64,000 bases of DNA from Bacteroidetes oral taxon 274 str. F0058 (GTDB lineage: Bacteria; Bacteroidota; Bacteroidia; Bacteroidales; Paludibacteraceae). The DNA lies in contig GG774890.1 in the NCBI GenBank assembly GCA_000163695.1, forward strand, positions 510,339 to 574,338, given 5' to 3'. The notes beneath the pieces were generated by a model. That model saw only the letters and a list, made by a program, of their open reading frames with translations. It searched no databases and was not told the origin of the DNA. Below, piece by piece: positions 25,242 to 34,227 of this stretch (positions are counted from its first letter, which is position 1; every line of letters starts with the position of its first letter). Position numbers and translations under genes: made by a program.

Positions 25242-25786
25242 CAACAACATCGTTAAAACAGGATTATAGAGAGAGAATCGTGCCGGCGTTGATGAAAGAG
25301 TTTTCTTACACGACGGTGATGCAGGTGCCGAAGCTCGAAAAGATTGTGCTCAATCAGGGACTTGGCATAGCTACTGCCGACAAGAAAATAATCGATACGG
25401 CTATTGCCGAAATGACCGCCATCACAGGACAAAAGGCTATTGCGACATACTCCAAGAAGGATATTTCGAACTTTAAACTCAGAAAGAAAATGCCTATCGG
25501 AGTGTGCGTTACCCTACGAGGCGACAGAATGTACGAGTTCCTCGAACGACTTGTACGTGTGGCTCTGCCCCGTATTCGCGACTTCAAAGGTATCGAAAGC
25601 AAACTCGACGGACGCGGCAACTATACGCTCGGTATTACAGAACAGATTATTTTCCCCGAAATCAACATCGATGCCATCGATAAGATTCTGGGTATGAATA
25701 TCACGTTCGTAACATCGGCTAATACCGACGAAGAGGGATTTGCTATGCTGAGAGAATTTGGATTACCGTTTAAAAAAACTAACTAA
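25238..25786 (+). CDS. rplE: 50S ribosomal protein L5
   Basis: 182 residues. The YTTVMQVPKLEKIVLNQGLG start, KLRKKMPIGVCVTLRGDRMYEFLERLV and GRGNYTLGITEQIIFPEI are the family core that binds 5S rRNA and tRNA. Overlapping ATGA with rplX and a strong ribosome-binding site point to translational coupling. Confidence 0.99.
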   Translation: MTTTSLKQDYRERIVPALMKEFSYTTVMQVPKLEKIVLNQGLGIATADKKIIDTAIAEMTAITGQKAIATYSKKDISNFKLRKKMPIGVCVTLRGDRMYEFLERLVRVALPRIRDFKGIESKLDGRGNYTLGITEQIIFPEINIDAIDKILGMNITFVTSANTDEEGFAMLREFGLPFKKTN

Positions 25787-25801
25787 AATAGATAGAAGAA
25801 T

Positions 25802-26071
25802 ATGGCAAAAGAATCGATGAAAGCACGCGAAGTGAAACGTGCCAAGCTTGTGGCAAGATATGCAGAGAAACGTAAACAGATGATTGCCGAAGGCGATTAC
25901 GACGCTTTGCAGACGCTGCCACGCAACAGTTCTTATATCCGTCTTCATAACCGTTGCAAAATGACGGGCAGACCGAAGGGTTATATGCGTCAGTTTGGAA
26001 TATCGAGAATACAGTTCCGCGAGATGGCTTCGAAAGGACTTATTCCGGGGGTTAAGAAGGCAAGTTGGTAA
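25802..26071 (+). CDS. rpsN: 30S ribosomal protein S14, zinc-independent form
   Basis: 89 residues with RNSSYIRLHNRCKMTGRPKGYMRQFGISRIQFRE, the S14 core. The CxxC-x12-CxxC zinc pattern of the short form is absent, so this is the long C-minus type. It is the last gene of the operon here. S8, which normally follows, is missing. Confidence 0.98.
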   Translation: MAKESMKAREVKRAKLVARYAEKRKQMIAEGDYDALQTLPRNSSYIRLHNRCKMTGRPKGYMRQFGISRIQFREMASKGLIPGVKKASW

Positions 26072-26082
26072 AACCCTAAAAA

Positions 26083-26115
26083 AAGAACTACGCTATTTCT
26101 CGTAGTTCTTTTTTT
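26083..26115 (+). terminator. Rho-independent terminator closing the ribosomal operon after S14
   Basis: A 10-bp perfect stem (AAGAACTACG with CGTAGTTCTT), an 8-nt loop and a run of T, 12 bp after the rpsN stop. It shows the operon truly ends here. Confidence 0.9.
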
Positions 26116-26217
26116 GTTCAATAGTGTAATCGTTTAATTGTTGAAAGGTGTGGGAACACTCCGATGGGGACGTTTCTGCGGTTTTTTATTATTTGTGTGA
26201 GATTACATTTTTTAGTC

Positions 26218-27204
26218 TTATTTCGGTGTAGACGATTTCCCTTGTCCGAGTCTGTTTGCAAGCCAGCTCACATAGAAGAGCTGGAAGCTGTGGTATATCA
26301 TTATCGGGAGCAGGAAAATAACTTTCTGTGTCTCTGGGATACCGAGTACCAGCACGAACAGACTGCCGTGTACCAACGATTTCTTAGACCCGCAGAACGT
26401 TGTCGTGATGGTATCTTCGCGTGAGAAACGCAATAGCTTGGTGATACGTAGGAGTATGGTGTAGACAACGAAAAACAGGCATACCGCCACAATGGTGATA
26501 AGAGCGAAAACGACCGGCGATACCGACGAGAATATTTGGCGGACGAAAGCGTCGGAGAAGCTCTCGTAAACGATAAGCAATATTATAAGTTGGTCGAAAT
26601 GCCCTATCAGACGTATGTATTTGTCCACTATTTTTTTCAACAAAGGATTTAGCAGCAGTCCGAGTATGAGCGGCAGTAGTACTTTGAGTAGCAGTTGCCG
26701 CACTACCTCGTCTTGCCCGACGCCCGTCTGCGTACCGTCTATGAAAAGCCCCATCAGCAACGGCGTGGCAACAATACCGATAAGCCCCGAAACAGAGGCG
26801 TTGAAGATGGCAGCGGTAACATTGCCCTTGGCAATGGATACCAGCACTACCGACGATGATATCGTAGAGGGCAGACTCGCCAGAAAGAACACCGAAAGCC
26901 ATATCAATTCGTAATTCGTACCCTTCACTACGAGATAAAAAGGCAAAACAAGAAGAGGAAACAACACAAACGTGCCGAGCTGCACCAGAAGATGTAGTCG
27001 CCAGTTTTTGATGTCGCCCACGACTTGTTTGATATTCAACTTCAGCCCATAGAGCAAGAAGATGATACAGATGCCCCAATCTATAAACGTACTTAGGTCG
27101 AATATCTCGTTGTACTCCTTGCGATATGGTACAATCCTTGCCAAAACGACCATAAAAACCAAGGCAATGAGAAAACTATTGTGTTTGTTGAAGAGTTGTT
27201 TCAT
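26218..27204 (-). CDS. Bile acid:sodium symporter-like transporter (SBF-like/YfeH type)
   Basis: 328 residues from MKQLFNKHNSFL; the frame extends upstream without family sequence. About ten membrane segments are visible. Landmarks of the SBF-like group (PF13593) are GICIIFLLYGLKLN in the second segment, SLPSTISSSVVLVSIAKGNVTAAIFNAS with the crossover motif in the middle, and TTTFCGSKKSLVHGS near the end. It probably exchanges an organic anion using sodium or protons; the substrate is unknown. Leftward transcription converges with the ribosomal operon terminator. Confidence 0.85.
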   Translation of the reverse strand: MKQLFNKHNSFLIALVFMVVLARIVPYRKEYNEIFDLSTFIDWGICIIFLLYGLKLNIKQVVGDIKNWRLHLLVQLGTFVLFPLLVLPFYLVVKGTNYELIWLSVFFLASLPSTISSSVVLVSIAKGNVTAAIFNASVSGLIGIVATPLLMGLFIDGTQTGVGQDEVVRQLLLKVLLPLILGLLLNPLLKKIVDKYIRLIGHFDQLIILLIVYESFSDAFVRQIFSSVSPVVFALITIVAVCLFFVVYTILLRITKLLRFSREDTITTTFCGSKKSLVHGSLFVLVLGIPETQKVIFLLPIMIYHSFQLFYVSWLANRLGQGKSSTPK

Positions 27205-27299
27205 CGTTTTTCTGCTGTTGTTTGTGTCGTTGCAGTGTCTTTTGGGGGTTGGTGGCAAGGTGAGAGAGTTATGCTCTGTTTTGGTTGTATTAATATGCA

Positions 27300-28010
27300 C
27301 TATCGACACCCGAAAGCCGATAAATATTTGTCGATATACGCCTGTTTATCTTTCGATTTGTATTGTTCTATGTAGCGAGGATGTTCGAGAACGGTCATCT
27401 TGTCGAAAAGTTTGGCTTCTTTATTTAGTTTTTGTATGAAAAGGGCATTCTTTTTGCCCAAGATGAATACTTCAGACGTGTCGATATTGAGTCCGATATG
27501 TTTTCTGAGCGAATCTATCATAAAATCTTTGACCATAGCGAATAGTTGCGGGTCGTCGTAATAGTTGGCATTCAGTTGCTTGCCGCTTCGGTCTGCTCTG
27601 ACGATAGCCAGAGGGAAGGGCGAATTGATATAGAAGTCTTTGTAGAACCTGCTTACTCCGCCGTATTGTGCTATCATATCGTATACGAAGACCGACGAAA
27701 CCTCGTGCGTCCGAGCCGACACCATCGATATGCCGCACTCGCTTGCCAGCCGTTTGGTATCGGTGAACGGGACACCTGTAACGCCTGCTCCGTTTCGGCT
27801 CGGGTTGATACCGATAATGAAGCGACGACGATGGTTGTCGGCGTAGAACTTTCGATAAAAAGCCCCCATTACCTCCATCGTCTCTGGGTTGTCGGTGTAC
27901 GGGTTCAGTACCGCAAACCCCGTCGGCAGCTGCCCCGAATACGTCAACCCCCGATTGAAATCGATAATACGCTCCGCCATAGACAGGTGTGCCTCGTTGT
28001 TGTTGGTCAT
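27300..28010 (-). CDS. SMUG2-type DNA glycosylase family protein (DUF4918)
   Basis: 236 residues. The active-site region FIIGINPSRNGAGVTGVPFTDTKRL matches the SMUG2/DUF4918 branch of the uracil-DNA glycosylase superfamily, and the second motif is VLEHPRYIEQYK. These enzymes remove damaged or deaminated bases; exact specificity is unknown. The first ~50 codons are repeated, at about 90% identity, at 32857-33019 on the far side of a Type III restriction system. The present upstream sequence is therefore probably foreign, and the original promoter appears to have stayed with the other copy. Confidence 0.82.
   Translation of the reverse strand: MTNNNEAHLSMAERIIDFNRGLTYSGQLPTGFAVLNPYTDNPETMEVMGAFYRKFYADNHRRRFIIGINPSRNGAGVTGVPFTDTKRLASECGISMVSARTHEVSSVFVYDMIAQYGGVSRFYKDFYINSPFPLAIVRADRSGKQLNANYYDDPQLFAMVKDFMIDSLRKHIGLNIDTSEVFILGKKNALFIQKLNKEAKLFDKMTVLEHPRYIEQYKSKDKQAYIDKYLSAFGCR
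27853..28010 (-). repeat. Long direct repeat, left copy (5' end of the SMUG2-type gene)
   Basis: About 150 bp, ending at the gene's ATG, match 32857-33019 in the same orientation. By my hand alignment there are about 15 differences in 149 positions, including one 1-bp indel. The copies flank the Type III restriction-modification genes. Confidence 0.9.
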
Positions 28011-28047
28011 TGTATATGGTAAAAAGGGTTTCGATTTTTACACTAAT

Positions 28048-29934
28048 TTATACTACATAAATTGTCTCATCTCCACAGATATTGCGTATCTTTAGCCGAA
28101 GAGGCTTGTTTTCGGAAGTTATAGCTCCGTCCCAAAATTCTTTGGTATCAATATCATTCTTGCGAACATAGCCTAACCTATCTATAAGAATTTCGGTATC
28201 ACTATGCCAAACTCCTTCTGCAGCAGTACAGTCGAGGCTGAGAAACTCTATAGTTTCAAGCCCTTCATTACTAATTGTAATAGGTTTATATTTTTTATTA
28301 CCTTTGAGGGCTTGTTGCTGTCCTTTTAGGTTGTACTCATTAATCTTTCTATTAACTCGGTCGCTAAAGAAACGTTCTATACGCACTTGCCATATCTTAA
28401 AAACTTGACCTTTGGGCTGTACTTGTTTAACTTCAAATGCTGCCTCATCTTCTACTACTACATTATCGAGTATATTTTTCAGGTCTCTAAGTTCTATTTT
28501 TATAAGTGTGTCATTTTGTTCTTTGATAAATTGTTCTATTTCTTCCTTACTGGTGATATCTATATAGTAGATAATCACTTTTTTAGTACCATCAGGCAAG
28601 TCGGGCATAGCTTCTTTAAGGATACGATTCATTAGGGCAGTATCGAGCAAGCGGGTACTGCTATCCATTAGGTTAGGCAGGTATACGGGCATCATCCCCT
28701 CTTTGGTATCGTTGATACTTCCTTCCCAAAACTTATTGAGGCGGTCTTCATTGCGCAACCCTAAAATCAGGCTTTTGAGTTTATCCATTGTCTGTACGGG
28801 ATTGCGATAGAGCGAAACGCCGTCTTTAACCTCCAACACTTCAAATGCTGCTCCTGCTTTGCGCAAGCGGTCGCGAGCAGTTTCAATGCTATTGATACCT
28901 ATATCGCAATGAATAAAACGCCTGCCTAACTTATGAGCTACTGTGGCAGTTACGCCACTACCTCCAAAAAAGTCGGCAATGAGCATACCTTCATTGCTGC
29001 TTGCTTTGATGATACGTTCTAAAAGAGCTTCTGGTTTTTGAGTAGCGTAGTCAACTTTTTCTGCTGATGTTGGTTGTTGTTGGAAGGACATAAGGTCATT
29101 CCAAACATCTCCATAAGGTTTCCCTTTTCTTTCAACTTCATCTAAATACCTCTTAAATCCATGTGCAACCATATATTTTCTTCCATTTTCATCTACTCTA
29201 TTAAATGAGTCAAGATACTCTTTCTTATGCGGTTGAATAAGTTTATTAAATATTCGAACTTCACTCTTAGAGTAATAGAAAATAGAATCGTGTCCTCTAA
29301 CCCAGTTGGAAGCTATTGTTTTAAAACCTGATAAAACCATAATATCCCAAATAATCTCTCGCTGAAAATTATCTTCTCCAAAAATCTCGTCTAACAATAT
29401 CTTTACATAATGCCCTATATGCCAATCTAAATGTACATAGATAGAGGCAGTTTCGCTCATTACTGATTTTATAGCCATTAGGTTCTCGTACATCCAGTTC
29501 AGATAACGCTCCTTATCCCATACATCACCATACATTTTTTCTTCAAAGCCGCGAATTTCATCGCTGTCTATCTCTGTTTCGGCTTGCTTAATAGCTTCTG
29601 CCACCTTGGGATTACGACGAAGGTAAACATTTTTGGCATAATCGGCACCACTGGCAAAGGGTGGGTCTATATATACCAAATCTACTTTTATGCCTTTTTC
29701 TTTTAGATAGGCACAAGCTGAAAGGCATTCGCCTCTGATAATAGTGTTGTTATGTGGATTTTCTCCTACTATTTCTTGTTTTTCTACCTCATAAAGAGGC
29801 ATTCCTCGCTCTATACGTTCTATTACTTTGTCGTTATCGCGATAGCGCAGGATACGCTGTGTACGTACAAAATTGTCGAGCATTGCTTGCCCCTGGAGGG
29901 TAGTAGGGTAATAAGGTATATATTTAATTGCCAT
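28048..29934 (-). CDS. mod: Type III restriction-modification DNA methyltransferase (Mod)
   Basis: 628 residues, beta-class order: catalytic motif IV LVYIDPPF (near 87-93) precedes the SAM-binding motif I DFFGGSGVTA (about 321-330). This is as expected for N6-adenine methylases of Type III systems. YVHLDWHIGHYVK and the QKPEALLERIIKASSN segment are family landmarks. The ~190-residue stretch between the motifs should hold target recognition. Mod methylates one strand and also gives the complex its specificity. It starts 11 bp inside the end of res, so the two are co-translated. No simple-repeat tract for phase variation is visible. The A/T-rich codon use differs from the flanking genes. Confidence 0.92.
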   Translation of the reverse strand: MAIKYIPYYPTTLQGQAMLDNFVRTQRILRYRDNDKVIERIERGMPLYEVEKQEIVGENPHNNTIIRGECLSACAYLKEKGIKVDLVYIDPPFASGADYAKNVYLRRNPKVAEAIKQAETEIDSDEIRGFEEKMYGDVWDKERYLNWMYENLMAIKSVMSETASIYVHLDWHIGHYVKILLDEIFGEDNFQREIIWDIMVLSGFKTIASNWVRGHDSIFYYSKSEVRIFNKLIQPHKKEYLDSFNRVDENGRKYMVAHGFKRYLDEVERKGKPYGDVWNDLMSFQQQPTSAEKVDYATQKPEALLERIIKASSNEGMLIADFFGGSGVTATVAHKLGRRFIHCDIGINSIETARDRLRKAGAAFEVLEVKDGVSLYRNPVQTMDKLKSLILGLRNEDRLNKFWEGSINDTKEGMMPVYLPNLMDSSTRLLDTALMNRILKEAMPDLPDGTKKVIIYYIDITSKEEIEQFIKEQNDTLIKIELRDLKNILDNVVVEDEAAFEVKQVQPKGQVFKIWQVRIERFFSDRVNRKINEYNLKGQQQALKGNKKYKPITISNEGLETIEFLSLDCTAAEGVWHSDTEILIDRLGYVRKNDIDTKEFWDGAITSENKPLRLKIRNICGDETIYVV

Positions 29935-32821
29935 AATTATTTTCTATTTTAAAAAAATTATTAATTGCACTGATAGTAAGAGTGTCTTGTTCTGTTTTGC
30001 TAAGGGTATCTTCTATATATAGGAAATCAAATTTGTTATATCCAAACTTTTCATTGTTTAGCCTTACGAACTCGCTCATAAAAGCTTTTCGCTCTGCGAA
30101 TTTTTGAGCAAATCCTTCTCCTTTGGTTTCAATGATAATTACTTGATTGATGTTATTTTCTTCATTGCGGTTTAGCAAAAGAAAATCAGGGACATATTCG
30201 CCTATATAGCTCCAATTTTTACCTTTTTGTTTGTAGCAACGTATCTTAAACTCGGTAAGTTCATCATCACCATTGAAATAGACTTCCAGCTGATTCTCTC
30301 TGATGATGGCTTGGAGCGAGGTGCTGAAATAGTCAATTTCAAACCTACTGTCAAACTTATAAGGCAGATAATGATAGGTTTTACTATAAAGTTGCTCATC
30401 AATAGCTTCGTAATTATCAGGATTATTGAGTAAAGCCTCAATAGTTTGCTCCTGATTACCTAAAGTTTGTAGGGTTTGTATAGTAGTGCTAATAGCAGCT
30501 TTCAAGGTTTTCTCTCCTTTATCGGCTTCTATAATTTGTTTCACTTCATTTTCTGAGGGATAGTAATTTTGGGTACTCATTACAGCAATAGGCGAAGTAA
30601 GTTTTTCTATGGCTAACAAGCTTGCTTTATCGGGGATTACCTCTTCTTTTACTTTTATAGAGCGATTGGGTATAAATGCTTTGCGAATATTAGCTCGAAT
30701 TTCTTTGTGATTGTATATTCCTTTAGGATAATACACATCTTCTATTTTTTCGGTAATATTATCGAATGTGCTTTTAAGTAGCTCTGCGTACTGGCTAAGT
30801 GTATCGTTTTTCAGTGTGCCAAAACTTTCTTTTGCAATTAGATGTAGCCAACTGCTGAAAGTGATAGGGGTATGTTGCTCCTCATCTTGTACTGCTTCGA
30901 GCTGCTTATGGGTGATTTTTCCTTTCAAATCCTGCTGTTTGATAAGTATATCATCAGATTTCTTAAGGATGGTATCTTTTTTAAGTTCGTCAGCAGTATT
31001 TAGCTTCTCTTCTGCTATTAGTGTTTGATAAGAAACTTTTAGCTGGTAAAAGTCAATAGGGGGTACACGTAGTTTTTCCATACGAGAGAAGCGTTGCAAT
31101 GTGTACAGATGAGTAGTTTTAGCATTACTAAGAGCTTCTATAGAAGTGTGTTGCTGCTGGGCTAACTCTTTGTTTAGTACTTTTGCGTTATCTTCATTTA
31201 ACCAAATGAGAGCTGTTTCTTGTTGGTTTCTTTCTACCTGTCTGAGGCATCGACAGGAGGTTTGTAACACCATATTTTGCGGGCAGGCTCCTTTTTGTGG
31301 CAATATAACGCTGGTAAGGCTCTTGCAGTCCCAGCCTTCTTTACCTATTTGTGCCAATAATACTACTCTAATTTTTGATAAATTTGTGTCTAACGAAGCA
31401 AATTCGGTAGCAGCTTCTTGCGGTAGTGAGTATTCTTTATTTCCTCCGTGATATTTTAGAATGGCAGTATGAGGGGTAAGTCCTCGTGCCGATATAAGTT
31501 CTGATACGATGGGATAAATATTTTCTTCTAAATGGGCTATTTGTCCGCAATAGATAGCTAATTTAGCACAAGTGCCATTGGCATAGATTGTATCGCCATA
31601 TTTATCGAGAAACTCGGTTACGCCTTTTCGTATAATATCGTCATAACCACTATCCGAAATTTTAATAGTAGGTATTTTTAAAAAATTACCTACCCCCTCA
31701 ATAAGTGGGTAATAATACACCACATTAGAAAGGTTTTTATTTTGTAATGATAATTCATTACTTATTTTAACCGATTCTGCTGATGCTAAATAGGGTGTGC
31801 CCGAAAAGCCCAAGACTGAGTTAAAACTTTCAGTTTCCATCCATTTGTTTACTACTTGTCGGAGCTTAATATCTCCATCCGAAGCGTGGTGAACCTCATC
31901 GATAAATATGGAAAGATTAGGAATTTTGGCAATGATATTGCGCAACTCATTAGAGTTTTTTATCTCTTCTAACTCTTTTTCTGAAAAAAGAGAGTTTTGA
32001 GCATCACTTTTGTCTATTTTATTAAGAATAACTTTCTCTGCATTGGTAATAGCTACCAAACCACGAAGGTATTGAAAAGGTTGATGATTACTTATTTTTT
32101 GTGCATTAGGATTTTTTACAAGATTACTTTTTTTAGCTGTTTTTTGTTCATCGAGTATTTCAAACTGAATTTCATTTTTAATTTGAGAAGCAGTAGGTTC
32201 TGGTAAAATCCAAGTAGGGTCAAAGTCTTGAATATTTTTGATACTTGGCAGAATAGATGATTTCAATCCTGAAGGGGCTAATATCATAAAGTTATGAGCA
32301 AAAGCCTTGTTGTCGGGTTCGTTTAGTGAAAAATACAAATCTAAGTAGATAAAGGCAGCCATTAAGTAGGTTTTTCCTGCCCCCATCGGAAGACTAAAAA
32401 TATAGTCGGGATAGCTTACATTGTAAAATAACGCCTTAAATACTTGTTCGTAATCAATTTTGTCGGGATACTTTTCGATAAATTCTTTTAGTGAAGGCAT
32501 CAAAGTATTACCTTTCTCATCTTTTAGGCAAGCATATTCATAAAGTGTTGCTGCTGCATTATTGTTCAGTAGAATATTTCGACATGGATAGGTCAGACTA
32601 ATACTATCAACATCTATAGATAAAAAGTTATTTTCGGTAAAAAGTTTCCACAAAGGTTTATTATTGCAGCTTATTTTCAAAAAAAGATACGTTTTAATAG
32701 CCTCTATTTGAGCGTCACGCATCATTCCCCTATTTTGTATATAAGATAGTAGAGAATTTACAGGACAATTTTCTTGCCTTAACCATTCATCTCTTTTTCT
32801 TTGTATTATCTTATAAAACAT
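29924..32821 (-). CDS. res: Type III restriction enzyme, Res subunit (helicase-nuclease)
   Basis: 965 residues. The superfamily 2 motor has Walker A SLPMGAGKTY (about 143-152), the DEVHHA box (308-313), the SGTP motif III and GKEGWDCKSLTSVILPQ in the second lobe. The C-terminus has a PD-(D/E)XK nuclease pattern: PDFLLLNRNEENN followed by VIIIETKGEGF. With Mod it would cut DNA when two unmethylated sites are sensed. It is upstream of mod, the reverse of the usual mod-res order. The pair is bracketed by a long direct repeat, a sign of recent insertion. Confidence 0.92.
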   Translation of the reverse strand: MFYKIIQRKRDEWLRQENCPVNSLLSYIQNRGMMRDAQIEAIKTYLFLKISCNNKPLWKLFTENNFLSIDVDSISLTYPCRNILLNNNAAATLYEYACLKDEKGNTLMPSLKEFIEKYPDKIDYEQVFKALFYNVSYPDYIFSLPMGAGKTYLMAAFIYLDLYFSLNEPDNKAFAHNFMILAPSGLKSSILPSIKNIQDFDPTWILPEPTASQIKNEIQFEILDEQKTAKKSNLVKNPNAQKISNHQPFQYLRGLVAITNAEKVILNKIDKSDAQNSLFSEKELEEIKNSNELRNIIAKIPNLSIFIDEVHHASDGDIKLRQVVNKWMETESFNSVLGFSGTPYLASAESVKISNELSLQNKNLSNVVYYYPLIEGVGNFLKIPTIKISDSGYDDIIRKGVTEFLDKYGDTIYANGTCAKLAIYCGQIAHLEENIYPIVSELISARGLTPHTAILKYHGGNKEYSLPQEAATEFASLDTNLSKIRVVLLAQIGKEGWDCKSLTSVILPQKGACPQNMVLQTSCRCLRQVERNQQETALIWLNEDNAKVLNKELAQQQHTSIEALSNAKTTHLYTLQRFSRMEKLRVPPIDFYQLKVSYQTLIAEEKLNTADELKKDTILKKSDDILIKQQDLKGKITHKQLEAVQDEEQHTPITFSSWLHLIAKESFGTLKNDTLSQYAELLKSTFDNITEKIEDVYYPKGIYNHKEIRANIRKAFIPNRSIKVKEEVIPDKASLLAIEKLTSPIAVMSTQNYYPSENEVKQIIEADKGEKTLKAAISTTIQTLQTLGNQEQTIEALLNNPDNYEAIDEQLYSKTYHYLPYKFDSRFEIDYFSTSLQAIIRENQLEVYFNGDDELTEFKIRCYKQKGKNWSYIGEYVPDFLLLNRNEENNINQVIIIETKGEGFAQKFAERKAFMSEFVRLNNEKFGYNKFDFLYIEDTLSKTEQDTLTISAINNFFKIENNYGN

Positions 32822-32856
32822 TCCGCAAATATACTACTTTATTTATTACCGACAAG

Positions 32857-33019
32857 ACGACATAAAAATGCCCCCATTGCCTACATCGTCTCGTTGTTGT
32901 CGGCGTATGGGTTCAGTACCGCAAACCCTGTCGGCAGCTGCTCCGAATACGTCAGCTCCCGATTGAAATCGATAATCCGCTCCGCTCATAGACAGATGTG
33001 TCTCGTTGTTGTTGGTCAT
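32857..33019 (-). pseudogene. Broken 5' fragment of the SMUG2-type gene (right copy of the long direct repeat)
   Basis: On the minus strand it begins MTNNNETHLSM, like the intact gene at 28010, but a 1-bp insertion shifts the frame after about eleven codons. Homology ends after about 150 bp, next to the start of the restriction gene block. It retains a TAnnTTTG promoter element 40 bp upstream, which I take to be the original promoter of the glycosylase gene. Confidence 0.88.
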
Positions 33020-33058
33020 ATTATTATCATATGTGCTATGTGTTTATTCTCGCCAATG

Positions 33059-33066
33059 CAAAGTTA
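33059..33066 (-). promoter_or_regulatory. -7 promoter element upstream of the glycosylase fragment
   Basis: TAACTTTG on the minus strand, 39 bp before the fragment's start codon. It may now drive the downstream restriction genes. Confidence 0.45.
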
Positions 33067-33150
33067 TGAAAATTATGTGATAGTTCGTAAGTGTTTGTAA
33101 ATAGGAGCTTTTGGGGTGGGGGAGTGTGCTTTTATTTTTAGTAGGTCGAG

Positions 33151-33987
33151 TTATGCCAACGCTCGACTAAAAAATAGATGGCGGTCTTTGAGTACAATGG
33201 ATACAGATAGAATGAGTAATAGCAGTGTTTGTATGCACTTGCTGTCGGGATGAGTTGCAAATATCTCATTAAAGTAGCCTGCCGTGATGTGAAAGACGAC
33301 AGCTACGAGTATGTTGCGGTTGGTTTTGTAGTAGAGCCAGTTCATTAGAATTACGAAAGGGAAGATGCTGACAATGAAGTTAAGGCTGTAAATCCACCCT
33401 TCTTGCATCACATTGGCGTGATAATAACCTTTGATGCCTGCGAGCGGAAAATGCCAGACTGCCCAATAGGCAGCAAAGAGCATAGAGGTGTATAACAGGT
33501 TCATACGGGCACGTAGGCTATCGGTGCCATAGCCATGCCAAGCAAGTTCTTCGAGTATGGGGGCAAGTATGAGGAGAAACCAAACGGGGAATACGCCGGA
33601 GGTAAACGTGTAATGTCCGGTTACGACGAATTGCGAGGGACTGTAGCCAAACAGAAGCGAGATAGCCATTGCACACAGGATACTGGCAGGCAGCAGCAAA
33701 CACGCTGCAATGTAATACCGCCACTTATTCTTAGAGAAATTAAAGAAACGACCGAAGAAATCTGCTCGCAAGTTAGGAGAGCGGTAGACTAATGCAACGG
33801 TCAGAAGCATCGGAAAACACAAACCAATTATTCCCAAGATGGGCGCCGCCCACTTGCTTTCCGAATAGACCGTGTGATGACTTACATAGCCTGCTGCGAA
33901 CCCAAAAGCCCAAGGGATAATTGTTGCCAAAACATAAAAGAGTATAGTGTGCTTGTACTTGATGATGATATTTTCTTTAGTAGTCAT
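33151..33987 (-). CDS. CPBP family intramembrane metalloprotease
   Basis: 278 residues with about eight membrane segments. The three CPBP (Abi/CAAX-protease-like) motifs are visible: the glutamate pair in APILEELAWHGYG, AAYWAVWHFPLAG supplying the second-motif His, and FHITAGYFNE as the third motif. Family members cleave membrane proteins, process prenylated peptides, or give self-immunity to bacteriocins. No bacteriocin or prenyl-peptide gene lies next to it, so the substrate is unknown. It stands alone between the restriction island and the EamA transporter. Confidence 0.85.
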   Translation of the reverse strand: MTTKENIIIKYKHTILFYVLATIIPWAFGFAAGYVSHHTVYSESKWAAPILGIIGLCFPMLLTVALVYRSPNLRADFFGRFFNFSKNKWRYYIAACLLLPASILCAMAISLLFGYSPSQFVVTGHYTFTSGVFPVWFLLILAPILEELAWHGYGTDSLRARMNLLYTSMLFAAYWAVWHFPLAGIKGYYHANVMQEGWIYSLNFIVSIFPFVILMNWLYYKTNRNILVAVVFHITAGYFNEIFATHPDSKCIQTLLLLILSVSIVLKDRHLFFSRALA

Positions 33988-34227
33988 AAAATTAAAAATT
34001 TATATTCAAGATAATTTTAAGGGGAGATTTTCGTAATTTTCAAGCAAAGTTAGGTGTAGATTTTGATTTTTTAAATTGTATCTGAACTGTTTATGTAGGT
34101 GTTTGGTATTCAGTCATATTCGTGAATGCTTTGCTTTTCACGTGTGTTACTTTTATACTATTTATCATTATATAATAATGACTTAATAAGATAATGCTTT
34201 CTAAAAAGTTATCCCGAACCTATGGGT

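Noticed and set aside
28048..32821. Phase-variable tract in mod or res
   Set aside because: No homopolymer or short tandem repeat long enough for slipped-strand switching was seen in either gene.
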